Shown here piece by piece: positions 28,803 through 39,123 of a stretch of DNA of 64,000 bases. The translations under genes and the position numbers were made by a program. Origin of the DNA: Rhodococcus opacus B4 (lineage in GTDB: Bacteria > Actinomycetota > Actinomycetes > Mycobacteriales > Mycobacteriaceae); contig NC_012520.1 in the NCBI RefSeq assembly GCF_000010805.1, forward strand, positions 310,001 to 374,000. Reading direction: 5' to 3'. A model generated the notes under the pieces. It made no database searches and had not been told where the DNA came from. It was given only the letters and a program-made list of their open reading frames with translations. Each line of letters begins with the position of its first letter. Positions within the stretch are counted from its first letter, which is position 1.

Positions 28803-29008
28803 CCCCACACGAACCAGTGAAGGGAGGTGTGAGGACCGGGGCGTGTGATGCGGTCCGGGATCGGATGGATCGGGTTGCGCTCTGCCGGGGGCGAAAGGAG
28901 TTGATGTATCTGCCGGCGGAGTCGCTCGGGTTCACGGTGGTGTAGCACTGACTCTGCCCGGCTCCCGAACTCCTGGGGGTGCGGACCGGTGCTGCGTGTG
29001 GGGCGTAA
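28803..29008. other. Gene-free stretch
   Basis: No gene is seen here. The stretch separates the YnfA gene from the truncated SDR and may contain the deletion junction that removed the 5' half of the SDR. Confidence 0.3.
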
Positions 29009-29449
29009 TGGTGCTGTGATCGGGTCATCAACACAAACCAGCGATCAGTGTTCCTCTGTTGCCGGGCCGTGCTTCCAGGGATGATTCACGCGCGTCGCGG
29101 CAGCATCGTAAACATCGCATCGATGGCGGGATTTCACTACACCGTGAATCACGTGGCCTATGCGGTCGCCAAAGCCGGTGTAGTCGCACTCACCAGAGAT
29201 GTGGGGTATGAAGCGGCGCCGCATGGAGTCCGGGTCAACGCCGTAGCGCCAGGCCCGATCGCAGCCCCGACGAGCTCTGCTCGCGAGCGGGATATCCTCG
29301 AGACCCTCGGTAATGCGGTGCCGCTTGGCGGATGCGCCGATCCACAGGATATCGCTGATGCTGTCGCGTACCTAGCGTCTGATCGCGCACGATACATAGT
29401 CGGCACGACGCTCATGGTTGCCGGCGGCGCCGACCTGCGAGTTAGTTAG
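29009..29449 (+). pseudogene. Short-chain dehydrogenase/reductase, 5'-truncated
   Basis: The visible part starts in the middle of the SDR fold (C-D-R-V-I-N-T-N, then VFLCCRAVLPGM). It keeps GSIVNIASMAG with the catalytic Ser region, the Y-x3-K motif (VAYAVAKAG), RVNAVAPGPIAAPT and a normal C-terminus. The N-terminal Rossmann half with T-G-x3-G-x-G is missing; a stop codon precedes the homologous text. Without cofactor binding the product would be inactive. Confidence 0.8.
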
Positions 29450-30152
29450 GGGTCCAGTCGCATTCGTGCGCTTGGGCGGCGTAGCGCCAACGGTAGGTCG
29501 ACTTGACCATGAGTTGGCGAAAGTATAAGCAATGCATCGTATTGCGTTTCTGGGTCGTTGGGGAATATGAGGCGGCAACCGCGGGATCGTCCCGGCTTTG
29601 TGAGGAACTGGCATGAAGCTCGGTGGCCCCGATCCTGCGGTGTCATGCTCTTCGCAACAGCGAAAGACCTTTTTGGCAAGGGGAGTGACCACCGTTTGGC
29701 CCAACTTGATGGTGTCGGCGAGGTTGCCGTCGGCACCGACGGTGACGTTGATCGTCTGGCCCGCCTGTGCATCCGGGTCGGTGGAGACGACTCCGGTGTG
29801 GTCACTACCGGCCGCCGACCATCGGACGGGGACATAGCCCCGGTTCCCGACGAAACGGCGCGAGGCATCGGTTCTGTCGAGGGCGGGCTGGGCGTCCCCG
29901 AGCAGAACCGCGGGCACCTGATGCACGGCGGCGCAGGGCCTGCGCCTGCTGCTCCAGCCGGGTGTGCGTCGCCGTCCCATACGCGGCGGCGAACGGGACC
30001 AACATCACCATCAACACCGCAGCGAGCAGCATGATCACCGCCTCGAGACGGTCACCGCGGCGCATCAGGCGATTGCGGCTCCACGGTCCGAGCCGCCACC
30101 ACCGCATCGGCATTGGAAATGGCACCGGCGCCGGTGCCTCCCAGCGCATCAC
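29446..30152 (-). pseudogene. Rv1733c-like membrane protein, frameshifted and 3'-truncated (remnant 2)
   Basis: The N-terminus is intact (PWSRNRLMRRGDRLEAVIML and a span, then GTATHTRLEQQAQALRR). At about 29935 the frame slips by one base (an extra C in CGCCGCCG). The extracytoplasmic part continues in another frame as VHQVPAVLLGDAQPAL, RGYVPVRWSAAG and QTINVTVGADGNLADT, which is the normal middle of this family. The second membrane span expected near the end is absent. The upstream DNA also resembles that of remnant 1 at 1571-1768, so both came from one duplicated ancestor. Confidence 0.7.
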
Positions 30153-31041
30153 CCACCTCCGGCAGGATTGCCTCTGTCTCCTCCTCCGATTGTGCGACCG
30201 AATCCAGCCCGGCGCAGCCCCGCGTCAAGCGCAAAGTCAGAACCATCGCAGCAACAAGCGACTCGCCCGAGTTGGCCGGCATCCCTCGCCGACTCGGGCG
30301 ACACCCATACACCCATCCGTCGCGACCGTCGTTGACAGCGGCGACGGCGCCCGCGCGGACTCCTCCGCCCAACCTCAGTACGTGGTCCGCCGAGCGACAC
30401 CCATGAGGTGCGGCGGTCAACTGTCGGGGGTCACTCAACTGGCGCAGTCCATCTGCCCGCCGGAGGTATCGGCGAGGTGGTGAGAACCTCGAGGACGTAC
30501 GATTCGTCGTCCTCCGGGACGGACGAGGCGGGCGACGGCCACGTCCGCGAGCGCGGTGACGAGCCAGGTCATCCCTGAAGAGGCGGGGCCTTGTCAAGGG
30601 TCGCGTTTTACGTGGTCGACACCCTCGCGCAGATCGGCGGGCAGCGATGATCCACGACGACAAGGCGCTCCTGTTTCGGCTCCATGCGGACAGCGCTGGG
30701 TGAGGGCCGGGGGTCAAGACGCAGCGCCCGCAGCGTGAGCGAGGACGAATGGTCTTGACGGTGGCCCGGCCCGGCGCACACTGGAATGAGCCCGAGAACA
30801 GGTCGAGGACCAAACGACGCGATTCGGTTTCGCTATGTGGTTGTGGTGCAACGTCTCCAGTGTGATGCGTATGGGGTTGGGCAGGGCCGAGCTTCCTCGG
30901 CTGGCCGGTCATCCCTTCGCCCGGCGGTGCGGGCATGGAGCGGTGCGCTGGCAATACGCGGGGTCAATCAGGACGACGACCACGCCGTTGGCACGGGGGT
31001 CAGACCTGGCAACGGCCGCGCGCGTGTTGCGTCCGGGGTGC
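30153..31041. other. Gene-free stretch before the IS110 remnant
   Basis: Long open frames exist on both strands, but they have compositional bias only, with no ribosome-binding site or motif. The last few hundred bases may belong to the right end of the IS110 element, whose exact border is not visible because this family lacks clear terminal repeats. Confidence 0.35.
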
Positions 31042-32070
31042 TCACGCCGTTGCCCTCTGGGGCCAACGCGCGGATCTCTCCGTCACGCAGCCCGTAGTAG
31101 ACGAGGGTGAGCAGTTGCGGGCCGCGGCGACCTTGGCGATGTTCCGGCCGCGGCGGGCCTCGATGCGTTGGCGGTCGACCGAGATCTTCGTGCCGGCGGG
31201 TTCCCGTTGGATGGCCTCCACCGCCGCCCAGTGCACCAGTTTGGAGCCCTGCTTCGTGATGTGCCCGCGGTGAACGACGGTGTCGGACTCGCGGTGCTTG
31301 GGGGTCAGACCGGCCCACGAACACAGGTGGCCGGGGTCGGCGAAGCGGTGCACGTCACCGATCTCCGCGACGAACACCGCCGCCAGGGTGGGGCCGACCC
31401 CGGGCAGCGCCTGAATCGCCCGATAGCCAGGATGGCCACGCAACTCGGCGGCGATCCGGTCGAAGAATCGTCCCTCGTGCGCGTCGAGGACGTCGATCAG
31501 CTCGAGCAGCGAAATCACCCGCTGCGCGTACGCGACGCCGAGCGGCACCTGCGTCAGACGCTCACGCCCCTCGACGCCGAACAGGTCCGATACCCGGATC
31601 AACACCCCGGCCTTGGCGAGCACCGAGTGGACCTGGGCCTTGAGCCCGGAGCGCAAGGCCACCAGCTTCGCTCGATAGCGCACCAGCTCGCGCAACTCCC
31701 GTGTGGCGGGCGGGGCAATCCACGCCTCGGGCAACCGGTGCATCCGGAGCAGGTCCGCCAGATCTCCGGCGTCGCGTACATCGTTCTTCACCCTCCGATA
31801 CCGGAAACCCTTGACACCCAGAGGATGTGCGAGATGCACGCACGCGCCGGCGGCCTGCAGGGCATCGACCGCCCAGTACCAGCCATAGGTCGCCTCGAGC
31901 ACCACCTCCGGGTTCGCGCCGGCCTTCTCGATCTGCAGTCCCAACGCCACCGGATCGTTGACGATCCGCACCGCCGACAATTGTTCGCCCTCCGCCGTCT
32001 GGCGGACGATCACCGACCGCTGCCGGTGCAGATCGATCCCGACGACCTGACTTCCGTCATACTCGTTCAT
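31042..32070 (-). pseudogene. IS110-family transposase with a frameshift near the C-terminus
   Basis: The product begins MNEYDGSQVVGIDLHRQ with the RuvC-like first Asp, has VLEATYGWYW and KNDVRDAGDLADLLR (DEDD catalytic residues), and the transposase_20 part LPGVGPTLAAVFVAEIGDV ... LCSWAGLTP. The usual C-terminus (LLTLVYYGLRDGEIRAL) is in a different frame from about 31117, where one A appears to be missing (CGCAACTGC). IS110 transposases work with a bridge RNA made from the element's non-coding end. Confidence 0.85.
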
Positions 32071-32156
32071 AGGGGCCTCCTCCGTCGTGACGAACTGACA
32101 CCCCCAGCATTCGCCGGGAACCACGAGGAGAGGGAGGCCCCGCCCCTTTCATCGCA
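32071..32156 (-). other. Probable left non-coding end of the IS110-type element
   Basis: This stretch upstream of the IS110 transposase start contains an inverted pair GGGGCCTCC ... GGAGGCCCC. In this family the upstream non-coding end can encode the bridge RNA; here only a hairpin potential is seen, so this is a weak inference. Confidence 0.3.
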
Positions 32157-33033
32157 TCAGGATCGGTTGCGGCAGTTCGTCGCTGGCCTCGGCGCCGGTA
32201 ACAGGGCCACATCGGCTGCAGCTGACCACCAGGACGTGGCCGTGGGGCTGACAGCGAGCCCAGTGATGTCGCTCGCGGACACGGTGGCGGGCGTCGAGGT
32301 GCAGCCAGAGGAAAGCGAGGTCGTCGCGGTGGGGGATGGTGTCGCCGCGGTGGTGGGCAGGTGTCCGCAGGTCGGACAGGCCATAGGGCCGATTTGGGCG
32401 CGCAGCTGCTCCGCAGCAACTGTTGATGTGGAACCACACTCGGTACCCGTCACCATGACGGACTCGGACGGCTGCTGAGGTAGGCGGCGGTACAGGATGG
32501 AGCGGGTCAGTCCGGTCTTGTCGGTGATCTCGGCGACGGTGGCGCCGTCATTTCGCAGTTGGATGGCGTAGGCGAGTTGGGCGTCGGTGACCACGCTGGG
32601 ACGGCCGACCCGGCGACCCTTCTCGGTGGCCACCGACCGGGCATGGGCGGCGCGCTCGACCGCATAGGTGCGTTCCATCTGCCTGAACAAGGCGAGCAGC
32701 ACCAGCGCCAACTGTGCCATCAGATCGTCGGGATTCGTCGAGTCGATCCGGATCGGGTCGGCCAGGTTCCGGAAACTTATGCCGCGCTGGTGCAGGTCGT
32801 GGATCAGGTTGAGGGTGTCGGTGCCGGTCCGGCCGAGCCGGTCGAGGTGTGCACCGCGATGACATCGCCCGTGCGGGCGTATCCCAGCAAAGCCTGCAGC
32901 CCAGGACGGTCGGTGCTGACCCCGGACTTCTTGTCCACGTAGATATTCGTCTGGTCGATCCAGGCCTTCGTGAGCGCATCGATCTGCCGCCGCGCGAGGT
33001 CCTGCTTGCTCGTCGACACCTTCAGGTTTCATG
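32157..33033 (-). pseudogene. Serine resolvase/invertase with zinc-finger-like tail, broken (copy 1)
   Basis: From 33019 the frame reads VSTSKQDLARRQIDAL (the V-S-T-S that holds the catalytic serine), but the preceding I-G-Y-A-R strand is missing. At about 32845 one base is lost (CACACCTCGACC), after which LDRLGRTGTDTLNLIHDLHQRGI, MAQLALVLLALFRQMERTYAVERA and the C-terminal helix-turn-helix GATVAEITDKTGLTRS continue in the other frame. The downstream frame changes again in a region reading CPTCGH ... LAFLWLHLD ... SCSRCGP, an apparent zinc-binding tail also seen in the fragment at 45319. The gene is therefore damaged in several places. Confidence 0.75.
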
Positions 33034-33236
33034 TGCGAGGTTCACGGCCTTGATGGCTGCGTCCTGCAGTTCGACGGTCGCACCCTTCGATGCGCGTCGG
33101 TCTTACAGTCGGGTTCCGCCCGGAGGAGAAGAGCGGCGCGGAGTACGGGGGTGACGCGCTCGATGACACTGTCCGGTGGCGGGGGAACACGGTTCTCGCC
33201 GTCGCGGATCGCGTAGTCATCGTCCCGCGGGCTCAT
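33027..33236 (-). pseudogene. Small hypothetical gene, apparently frameshifted
   Basis: ATG 33236 has GGAGGAG nine bases upstream. The frame reads SPRDDDYAIRDGENRVPPPP, then VIERVTPVLRAALLLRAEPD. Near 33090 a one- or two-base shift would lead into SKGATVELQDAAIKAVNLAHET and a stop at 33027, a natural-looking end. No family is recognised. It is adjacent to the truncated start of the resolvase. Confidence 0.4.
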
Positions 33237-33986
33237 GGCGTTGATTCTCCTCCGGGCGTCCTGAGCGCGGGTATCACCGACAGGTCAACGGGTAGGTCAC
33301 AGACTACGAAAAATGGCCTCTGACCGGCAATTTTTATTGTGACGCCGGTAGGATGTGAACCTGTGGTGCGGATTCACCCGGGCCCGCAGATCGGTCCGGA
33401 GCCTGCCCGCCCGGCGGTCACGATCCCGCCACCCGCGAGGAGCCCACACACACCAGCGCGCCGATCTCGCGGATCCCGACCCGGCGAGGTGATAACTCGA
33501 TCCCATTGCCGACACTCCCCACCACCCGTGTGGCAGACATCGCCCGCACGCTGTGCGGAGATGGACCCATTCTGACCGGCGAACTCGTCACCGCCGACCG
33601 CGCCGGCACGGCAATCGTCGTGGATACGCGAAGTCGGTTCTGGTACGTCGGCGGGGACGGGTGCGGCACAAATGCGCCGGTCAGGTGTTGTTCTACGATC
33701 ACCTCCACACGATCCGGAACGAGGCCGGTGAGGGCGGGGAACCCGACGGAGAAAGTCATCACCACCGGCTGCGACGCCCTCCGGCGTACCGCGCAGGGAG
33801 GGCCGGAGAAGCGTTCGACGAGTCGCAAAGCCGGCGATCGGATGCCTGATCCGGGTCGTCGACGCGAGGAACCCGACAGCGCCGCCCCTTCGAGCAGTGG
33901 CGCCGGCTCATGGTGTGAGCCGAAGCCTCGACTATCCTTGATCCCGCCGGCTTCGACGAGACATGGAAGCAACTGAAGGAACACCG
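33237..33986. other. Gene-free stretch
   Basis: Several open frames cross this stretch, but none has a motif or a good start. An A+T-rich spot at 33306-33342 could contain a promoter. Confidence 0.3.
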
Positions 33987-34331
33987 ATGCGCATCTACAG
34001 CGAGCATCGCGCGTCGGCGATCACGTATGCGATCGATTGCGTGGAAACATTTCTAGCCGACGATCCGACGATGAGTGGCACAGCAGTGCTCGATGAACTC
34101 CGTCGGATGCGTGCACTCCTGGACGATAGGGTCGACATCGTTCGCCATTGCGGCACGCCGATCAAGCGAGACTATCCGCAATCCGAGTGGCGGCACACTG
34201 ACATCAGTGGGTCACGCGGTTGCCGGGCAGCCAGCTTTGATCCAGATGCAGCGCCAGACGAGTCGGCGTGGAACGACTCGCTGAAGAGATCGATGAAGGC
34301 GGAGCCTGCGAAGGGCTCGGAGCTCTCCTGA
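33987..34331 (+). CDS. Hypothetical protein
   Basis: The 114-residue product starts MRIYSEHRASAITYAIDCVE after GAAGGAA. The first 60 residues look like a helical, conserved-type domain (PTMSGTAVLDELRRMRALLDDRVDIVRH); the rest is polar and may be disordered. No family is recognised. It stands alone on the plus strand and points toward the CysRS-like gene on the opposite strand. Confidence 0.5.
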   Translation: MRIYSEHRASAITYAIDCVETFLADDPTMSGTAVLDELRRMRALLDDRVDIVRHCGTPIKRDYPQSEWRHTDISGSRGCRAASFDPDAAPDESAWNDSLKRSMKAEPAKGSELS

Positions 34332-34582
34332 CGCAGTCAGGGCGCCGATGTGCCGTCCGGGCCGAAACCCACGTCGTGACACGTTCCTCGTTGCAGCAAG
34401 CCTGTCGGCGACCGCCGGTGGGGTTCCGAACTGTGTCGATCGAACAGCTCGAGGGAACCGGCGGCACCGAAGCGGATGCGGTGCCCGCCGTTGGGTGGGG
34501 ACTGACGCCGGACCGGATGGAGGCGGCGGCCCACACGGATCGCTGGCACCCACAGCTCGGCGTAGCCCGGAGCCCTGGAATC

Positions 34583-35338
34583 TCACGAGTGCGGGCCGCC
34601 GAGGTCGCGGGTCAGATCGAAGGCGAGCACCCGGTCGAGGTGGATAAAGGTTTCGAATTTGGCGCCCGGGGCGATCGCGGCGTCGGACTCGAGGTGGCGC
34701 ATCAGGTCGAGAACCGCCGGCACGTCGAGGTTTCGGTCGAATGCGCGATACGCGGCTTCGATGATGTCTGCGGGCATCGGGACGGAGATGTGCGTGCTCC
34801 AGTCGGCGACGCGCTGCCGCCATCGATGCAACAGCCGCGCGGCGTCGGCGATCGTTTCCATCGTCGGCGGCGCCTGCTGCCGGTAGTGCGTCGAGAGCAG
34901 CACACAACGCAGCGTCAACGGATCATGACCGGCGTGGATCAGATCGTCGAGCGGCTCGGACCCGACCGCGCCACCGACTGTCAGAGCAGGCTCTGCAGTT
35001 TCGTCCCCGGCGGCGGTCACCATGAGCACGACCGGGGCGCCGACTGCGGCCGCGGCGGCATCGGCGGAATCGAAGACTCCTACCGGTGGGCGGATCATCC
35101 ACGCGTCGAGATTGCCTGGCGTGACGAGTGAACCAGGGCAGGGGGCGAGGAGGGTAAGTGTGACCTGCGAGCGGTGCACATCCTCGAGCACCCGTCGGGT
35201 CAGGTCGGCGACCAGGAGTGTGCGGACCGCACCGACCGTCAAGGAACGGTCCGAGGAGGGCACGCGTACGCACAGGTGCACGACGCTGCCCGGCGTACCG
35301 AGTGTGGCGGTGAGTGTGGCGCCCGAGAGGATCAGCAT
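34583..35338 (-). CDS. Cysteinyl-tRNA-synthetase-like protein lacking catalytic motifs
   Basis: The 251-residue protein has the outline of a shortened class I CysRS. The N-terminus (VHLCVRVPSSDRSLTVGAVRTLLVADLTRRVLED) lines up with the synthetase segment Y-V-C-G-x-T-x-Y-D-x-x-H-x-G-x-A-R, but the zinc cysteine/HIGH histidines are replaced. The middle has EPLDDLIHAGHDPLTLRCVLLSTHYRQQ, matching the part just after KMSKS, yet KMSKS itself is missing. The helical end has AYRAFDRNLDVPAVLDLMRHL, matching D-D-D-L-N-T-P. Half the usual length, it cannot be a normal tRNA ligase. The ATG at 35338 was chosen because homology begins there. It may bind a cysteine-like ligand or be a regulatory relic. Confidence 0.6.
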   Translation of the reverse strand: MLILSGATLTATLGTPGSVVHLCVRVPSSDRSLTVGAVRTLLVADLTRRVLEDVHRSQVTLTLLAPCPGSLVTPGNLDAWMIRPPVGVFDSADAAAAAVGAPVVLMVTAAGDETAEPALTVGGAVGSEPLDDLIHAGHDPLTLRCVLLSTHYRQQAPPTMETIADAARLLHRWRQRVADWSTHISVPMPADIIEAAYRAFDRNLDVPAVLDLMRHLESDAAIAPGAKFETFIHLDRVLAFDLTRDLGGPHS

Positions 35339-36585
35339 CTTCTCAGTCTCGTCCCGGCCGCCTTCGCCCGCGACAGCCCGCGCTGGACGGGCGCCGGTGC
35401 CAGACCGTCCTGAGACCAATGTCGGTGAGCGCGGGACCGGCCGGTGCGAGCGGGACGGCATTGCGGGAGATCGCGGTCGGGGCCCACGGAGAAATTGGAT
35501 GCTCAATGCGACACAGACACGCCGCGGACATAGATGCTCCAGAGGGTGAGTCGGTCGAAGAGCGGATTGCCCGGCGACGGGGTCGTTTCCGGGGACCCGG
35601 CACCGTGCATGATCAGGGCGGCGATGACGGCGCCGATCGTGGACAGATAGATGGGCGGGTCGGCCACGCCCGGCGCGGTGTGATCGAGGTGGAAGGACAC
35701 AGCCGTTTGTGCCCGGTGGGTTCTCCCGGTAGGCGGCTACGAGTTCTCCCCGGGTGACGGCCAAATCGGGCCAGTGGCCAGAGCCGGACGCCGCCGATGG
35801 GTGGACTGGCGGTACGAGATCGGCGTGACGGCTGTCGTGGGCCCATGCCTGGACGCCGAGGTGCCGCAGTGCGGGGTGGCGACCAGGGCTCGGTCCAGCA
35901 GGGAGCCGAACAGCCACGCCGACCACGACCACTCCCCTCCCGCCCGGTACGGACGATCGGGGCGGGAGGGGAATGCACCGGCAGCACCGGTGCCGCGGGC
36001 CCAGGAGGGTTGCGGCGGACGTGTGTGGATCGGGGACGCCCGAAATTGTGAATCGGCGCCCACGGCCCTCGAAGGGGGCGCACCCCGCCGCAGCGAGATC
36101 ACACCCGAATCCCGGTGATCGAGGTGAACTCTCGACGGGAGGGATGCGCATGACGCTGAGGAGCTCCTGGGAACGTTGGTGTTCGCGTCGACCTTCATGA
36201 TCGGGGGAGCGGGTCGTCGCTGCTGCGGCGCCGGTGCGGTATTGGGCGTGGCCGGTGACGGCATCGGTGTGCGTTGCCGGCGGGGTGTGGTGGTCTTTTC
36301 CCGCGTCCTCCGCATTCGTGCGGCGGGGGCCAATCCGTCGGTGCCGAGGTCCGGTGACCATCGGTGGATCGGTGATCTGGTGCGGCACTCTGGAGGTCGA
36401 CGAAAACCATTCCCGTGCTGGGGTATTGGTTGCCGAGCGAGGCGGATCGGGTGGACTGAGGTGCCGATTCTGCCGCGCCGGGCGTGCGGAGGTCGGTGCA
36501 CCGGCCGTCGGGTCGGTTTCGTGTGCGCTGCAAGAACTCCCGCCGCGGATGCGACTTGTCCGGCCGCCGCGGCAGGGCTGGGTCC
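35339..36585. other. Stretch without a clear gene; possible frameshifted minus-strand gene at 35503-35940
   Basis: On the minus strand, text such as WPDLAVTRGELVAAYRENPP continues after a frame change (about 35690) as FHLDHTAPGVADPPIYLSTIG with a hydrophobic stretch and a natural-looking stop at 35503. It looks like a broken gene, but no family is recognised. The remainder (to 36585) shows only compositional open frames. Confidence 0.3.
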
Positions 36586-36990
36586 TCAGGCGTCGAAGCG
36601 GGGGCCGTGCACCGCGTCGTTCACCTGGGCATCCGCGTACCCGCAGCAGTAGTCCCAGGTGGCGTACGCCTCGGGGGTGGGGGCGTAGGCGGGCTCGTGC
36701 GGGCGGGCGGGGCCGCCGACCAGAAGCTGGAGGAGGTCGGCGCGGAGCATGTCCCAATCCCTGTAGTGATCGTGCCGGCAGTCCTCGCAGTGTTCGACGA
36801 GACCGCGGATCCCGCGAGGTGCCAGCAGCGCCTCGAACACGGCGAGGTCGGCCAGGTCCGCCTCCACGGCGAGCCGCTCCTGGGGATCGAGTGGCCGGTC
36901 CGGTTCGAGGGCGTCGAGGGCGGCGGCGGGGTCGGTGGGGTCGCCGGCGAACGGGTCCAGGGGCAGGCCGGGAGGCAGTTGATCGCGCAC
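36586..36990 (-). CDS. DUF5319-family protein
   Basis: The 134-residue protein starts at GTG 36990 with RDQLPPGLPLDPFAGDPTDP and contains ALEPDRPLDPQERLAVEADL, AVFEALLAPRGIRGLVEHCEDCRHDHYRDWDMLRADLLQLL and AYATWDYCCGYADA. This is the DUF5319 family of actinobacteria (Rv3412 in M. tuberculosis). The C-E-D-C, H-D-H-Y and Y-C-C-G groups suggest a metal-binding site. A chromosomal copy is normally found near sigD-type genes; a copy in this mosaic region may be a second, mobile one. Confidence 0.85.
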   Translation of the reverse strand: MRDQLPPGLPLDPFAGDPTDPAAALDALEPDRPLDPQERLAVEADLADLAVFEALLAPRGIRGLVEHCEDCRHDHYRDWDMLRADLLQLLVGGPARPHEPAYAPTPEAYATWDYCCGYADAQVNDAVHGPRFDA

Positions 36991-37393
36991 AGCGCCACGG
37001 TACGGGTCGAGTTGCGACGGCGGGGCATCGGCGGGGCACGCATGCCTGGTGTGCGTCTGTCGGTTCGTCTTCTCATCCGATCGTTTTCGAGATATGCGGG
37101 CCGGGTCGGGGACGTTTCGGCTCATGTGGTTGACGTCTGGCAGGGCTACGTCTTCTCGGTCTCGATCCGGTACTTCCTCATGCTGACATCGACCTTCCTT
37201 CCCTGTTCGGCGAGATCAAACCTGGTACGGAAGCCTCCGGAGAGTTGGGAAGCGTTCCGGACGCGGCGTCGTGTGGTCCCACACCGGTTCCCCACACGTC
37301 GCGGTGGGCTGCGCGTCGTCGACATCGGTCGATCGGTCAATCCGGGTAGTAACCACGGCCGTGATGCGCACGTTGCGAACAGGACCGGGGTTC
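36991..37393. other. Divergent intergenic region
   Basis: The region lies between the DUF5319 gene (minus) and the 436-residue hypothetical gene (plus). It should contain both promoters; no clear palindrome was recognised. Confidence 0.3.
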
Positions 37394-38704
37394 ATGTCTG
37401 AGCTGCCCGGAGAGAAGCCGGGTGTGGCGACGCGGTGGCCGGCTGCCTCGCCGCCGATGACGGTCACCGAGTTGGTGGCCCGCAGGGGGGACCTGAAAGG
37501 TGAGCTGCTGGACTTCGCCCAGCATGCCCGTTTCGGCAGGCAGTTGACCACCCTGATGCGGGCCGCGGCCGATCTCGGTCCGCTGGACGAGGGCATCCTC
37601 GTCCGCACCCTCGATCATTTCGTCCTGGAGAACCGGCTCCGCGACGGCGGCACGGTGGTGGAACGGTTCGTCGCGCAACAGCGGCCGCGCCTGACCGAGG
37701 ACGAGTCCCAGATGCTGCTGGGTTGGCGCGATGTCGTCGAGGGTTACTTCGAGGTCCACCCGGCAGGCGACGGTATCGGCACCACCGTCTTTCACAACCT
37801 CGTCGACGACCTGCGTTATCGGGTGCACTCCAATATCGGCCCCGACGTGTTCGCCACGGTGCGGCCCAAGATGTTCGTGTACGGCCGGATCGTGCCCGTT
37901 CATCCCGCCACCGGCCACTGGTTGATCAGCGGTCACCGGGGGTTCCTTTCCGGCCTCCGTCGGCCCGACCCTGGCCCGGGCCGCATGGAGGTGGTGGCCG
38001 CCGACCCGGGGTTGCTGCGCCGCAATCGCGATCTGTACGAGCGGGCCTGGCAGTTGCAGGCCGACGACCGTGCCGCATTCGTCGACCTGTTCGGGTCCGA
38101 TCTGGTGATTCTGCCGCCCACCACGGCCCCGGCACGGCTGATCGAACACTACCGGCGCCGCCTGGCTCAGGTCGGTGCCTCCGTCGAGGCCGACGGTACG
38201 CCCACCCACCCGGCGGCGCCGGGCGCCCTCACCGCCGAGGAGATGGGCCGACTGCCCGAGGATTACCTCGACGCGGACACCGTCGGGTTGATCTACGACG
38301 AGACCGAGGGCCTGAACTATTACCGCGACTTCGGCCGTCTGGATGCGATGTTCGCCGATCCCGCGTTGGCCGGCGACCACACCCACATCACCGTTCTCCG
38401 CGGATATCTCGACGACGACACGGTCTCGGCCCTGCCGCTGCGCCGACTGGCCGGGCGCCACCCGGCGGCGTCGACGGTCCTCCGGGTCCTGCTGCGCAGG
38501 CCCGGCTTCTCCCGGCAGCGCGACGGCGAAGACCTGCTGCGCACCCGTAAGGGGGCGTTCTTCGGGCAGCCGGCGGCCCCGAGATTTACCGTCACCGGTG
38601 ACCGCCTCGCCGAACTCCTGTACACCCCGAGTAGTGAGGAGGGCACTGTCGCGTCTGGCGATCCCGGGTCGATGGGTCGGTCGGTGATCGGTGTGACTGA
38701 CTGA
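37394..38704 (+). CDS. Hypothetical protein (436 residues)
   Basis: A long frame with strong actinobacterial codon bias from ATG 37394 (MSELPGEKPGVATRWP). It contains LLGWRDVVEGYFEVH, TTVFHNLVDDLRYRVHSNIG, RMEVVAADPGLLRRN and YDETEGLNYYRDFGRLDAMF. There are no signal peptide, membrane spans or known catalytic motifs. The sequence style (helical, acidic, with LLGWRD and the YDETEGL-YRDFG pattern) resembles uncharacterised SEC-C-associated proteins, but no metal-binding SEC-C tail is visible. Function unknown; the Ser/Gly-rich tail may be disordered. Confidence 0.75.
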   Translation: MSELPGEKPGVATRWPAASPPMTVTELVARRGDLKGELLDFAQHARFGRQLTTLMRAAADLGPLDEGILVRTLDHFVLENRLRDGGTVVERFVAQQRPRLTEDESQMLLGWRDVVEGYFEVHPAGDGIGTTVFHNLVDDLRYRVHSNIGPDVFATVRPKMFVYGRIVPVHPATGHWLISGHRGFLSGLRRPDPGPGRMEVVAADPGLLRRNRDLYERAWQLQADDRAAFVDLFGSDLVILPPTTAPARLIEHYRRRLAQVGASVEADGTPTHPAAPGALTAEEMGRLPEDYLDADTVGLIYDETEGLNYYRDFGRLDAMFADPALAGDHTHITVLRGYLDDDTVSALPLRRLAGRHPAASTVLRVLLRRPGFSRQRDGEDLLRTRKGAFFGQPAAPRFTVTGDRLAELLYTPSSEEGTVASGDPGSMGRSVIGVTD

Positions 38705-38778
38705 CGTTGTGGTGGTGAGATGTTCGTGGCGGACAGGCGCCCGTCGAAGATGCTCTGGACGGCGTTCAACGCGTTCGA

Positions 38779-39123
38779 TCAGGGTGGGGTGTGTGGGTTC
38801 GGTGGGTCGCCGGGGATTTGGGTGAGGGTCCAGTCGCGGCGTTCGGTGAGGGCGCGGTGTAGGTGTTGTGTCCAGCGGCGGCGTTCGTCGCTCCCGCGAT
38901 CGTGGCTGATCGTGATTCGCCTGGTCCACCTTTCGGGTATCCCGCGGTCGTTGATCGCCAGCCCGATGACGACCCGAAGATCGGGATCGGGGGCTCCGGT
39001 GACCACGATGCGGCCGGGTTCGCCGCCCATCTCCATCCGGGCGCCGAGCACCGCGGCGACCGCTTCGGCCACCTCGAGCACGGACTGCGCCCCGACCACG
39101 TCGATGTGGTCGACTTCGGTCAT
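38779..39123 (-). CDS. Hypothetical protein (114 residues)
   Basis: The product starts MTEVDHIDVVGAQSVLEVAE and contains GEPGRIVVTGAPDPDLRVVIGLAINDRG and RRWTQHLHRALTERRDWTLT. An alpha/beta fold is likely, with no recognised family. It ends about 75 bp after the stop of the convergent 436-residue gene. Confidence 0.55.
   Translation of the reverse strand: MTEVDHIDVVGAQSVLEVAEAVAAVLGARMEMGGEPGRIVVTGAPDPDLRVVIGLAINDRGIPERWTRRITISHDRGSDERRRWTQHLHRALTERRDWTLTQIPGDPPNPHTPP

Noticed and set aside
34583..37039. An 818-codon minus-strand protein
   Set aside because: Only the last 251 codons look like protein. The upstream part is compositional and overlaps the DUF5319 gene in another frame.
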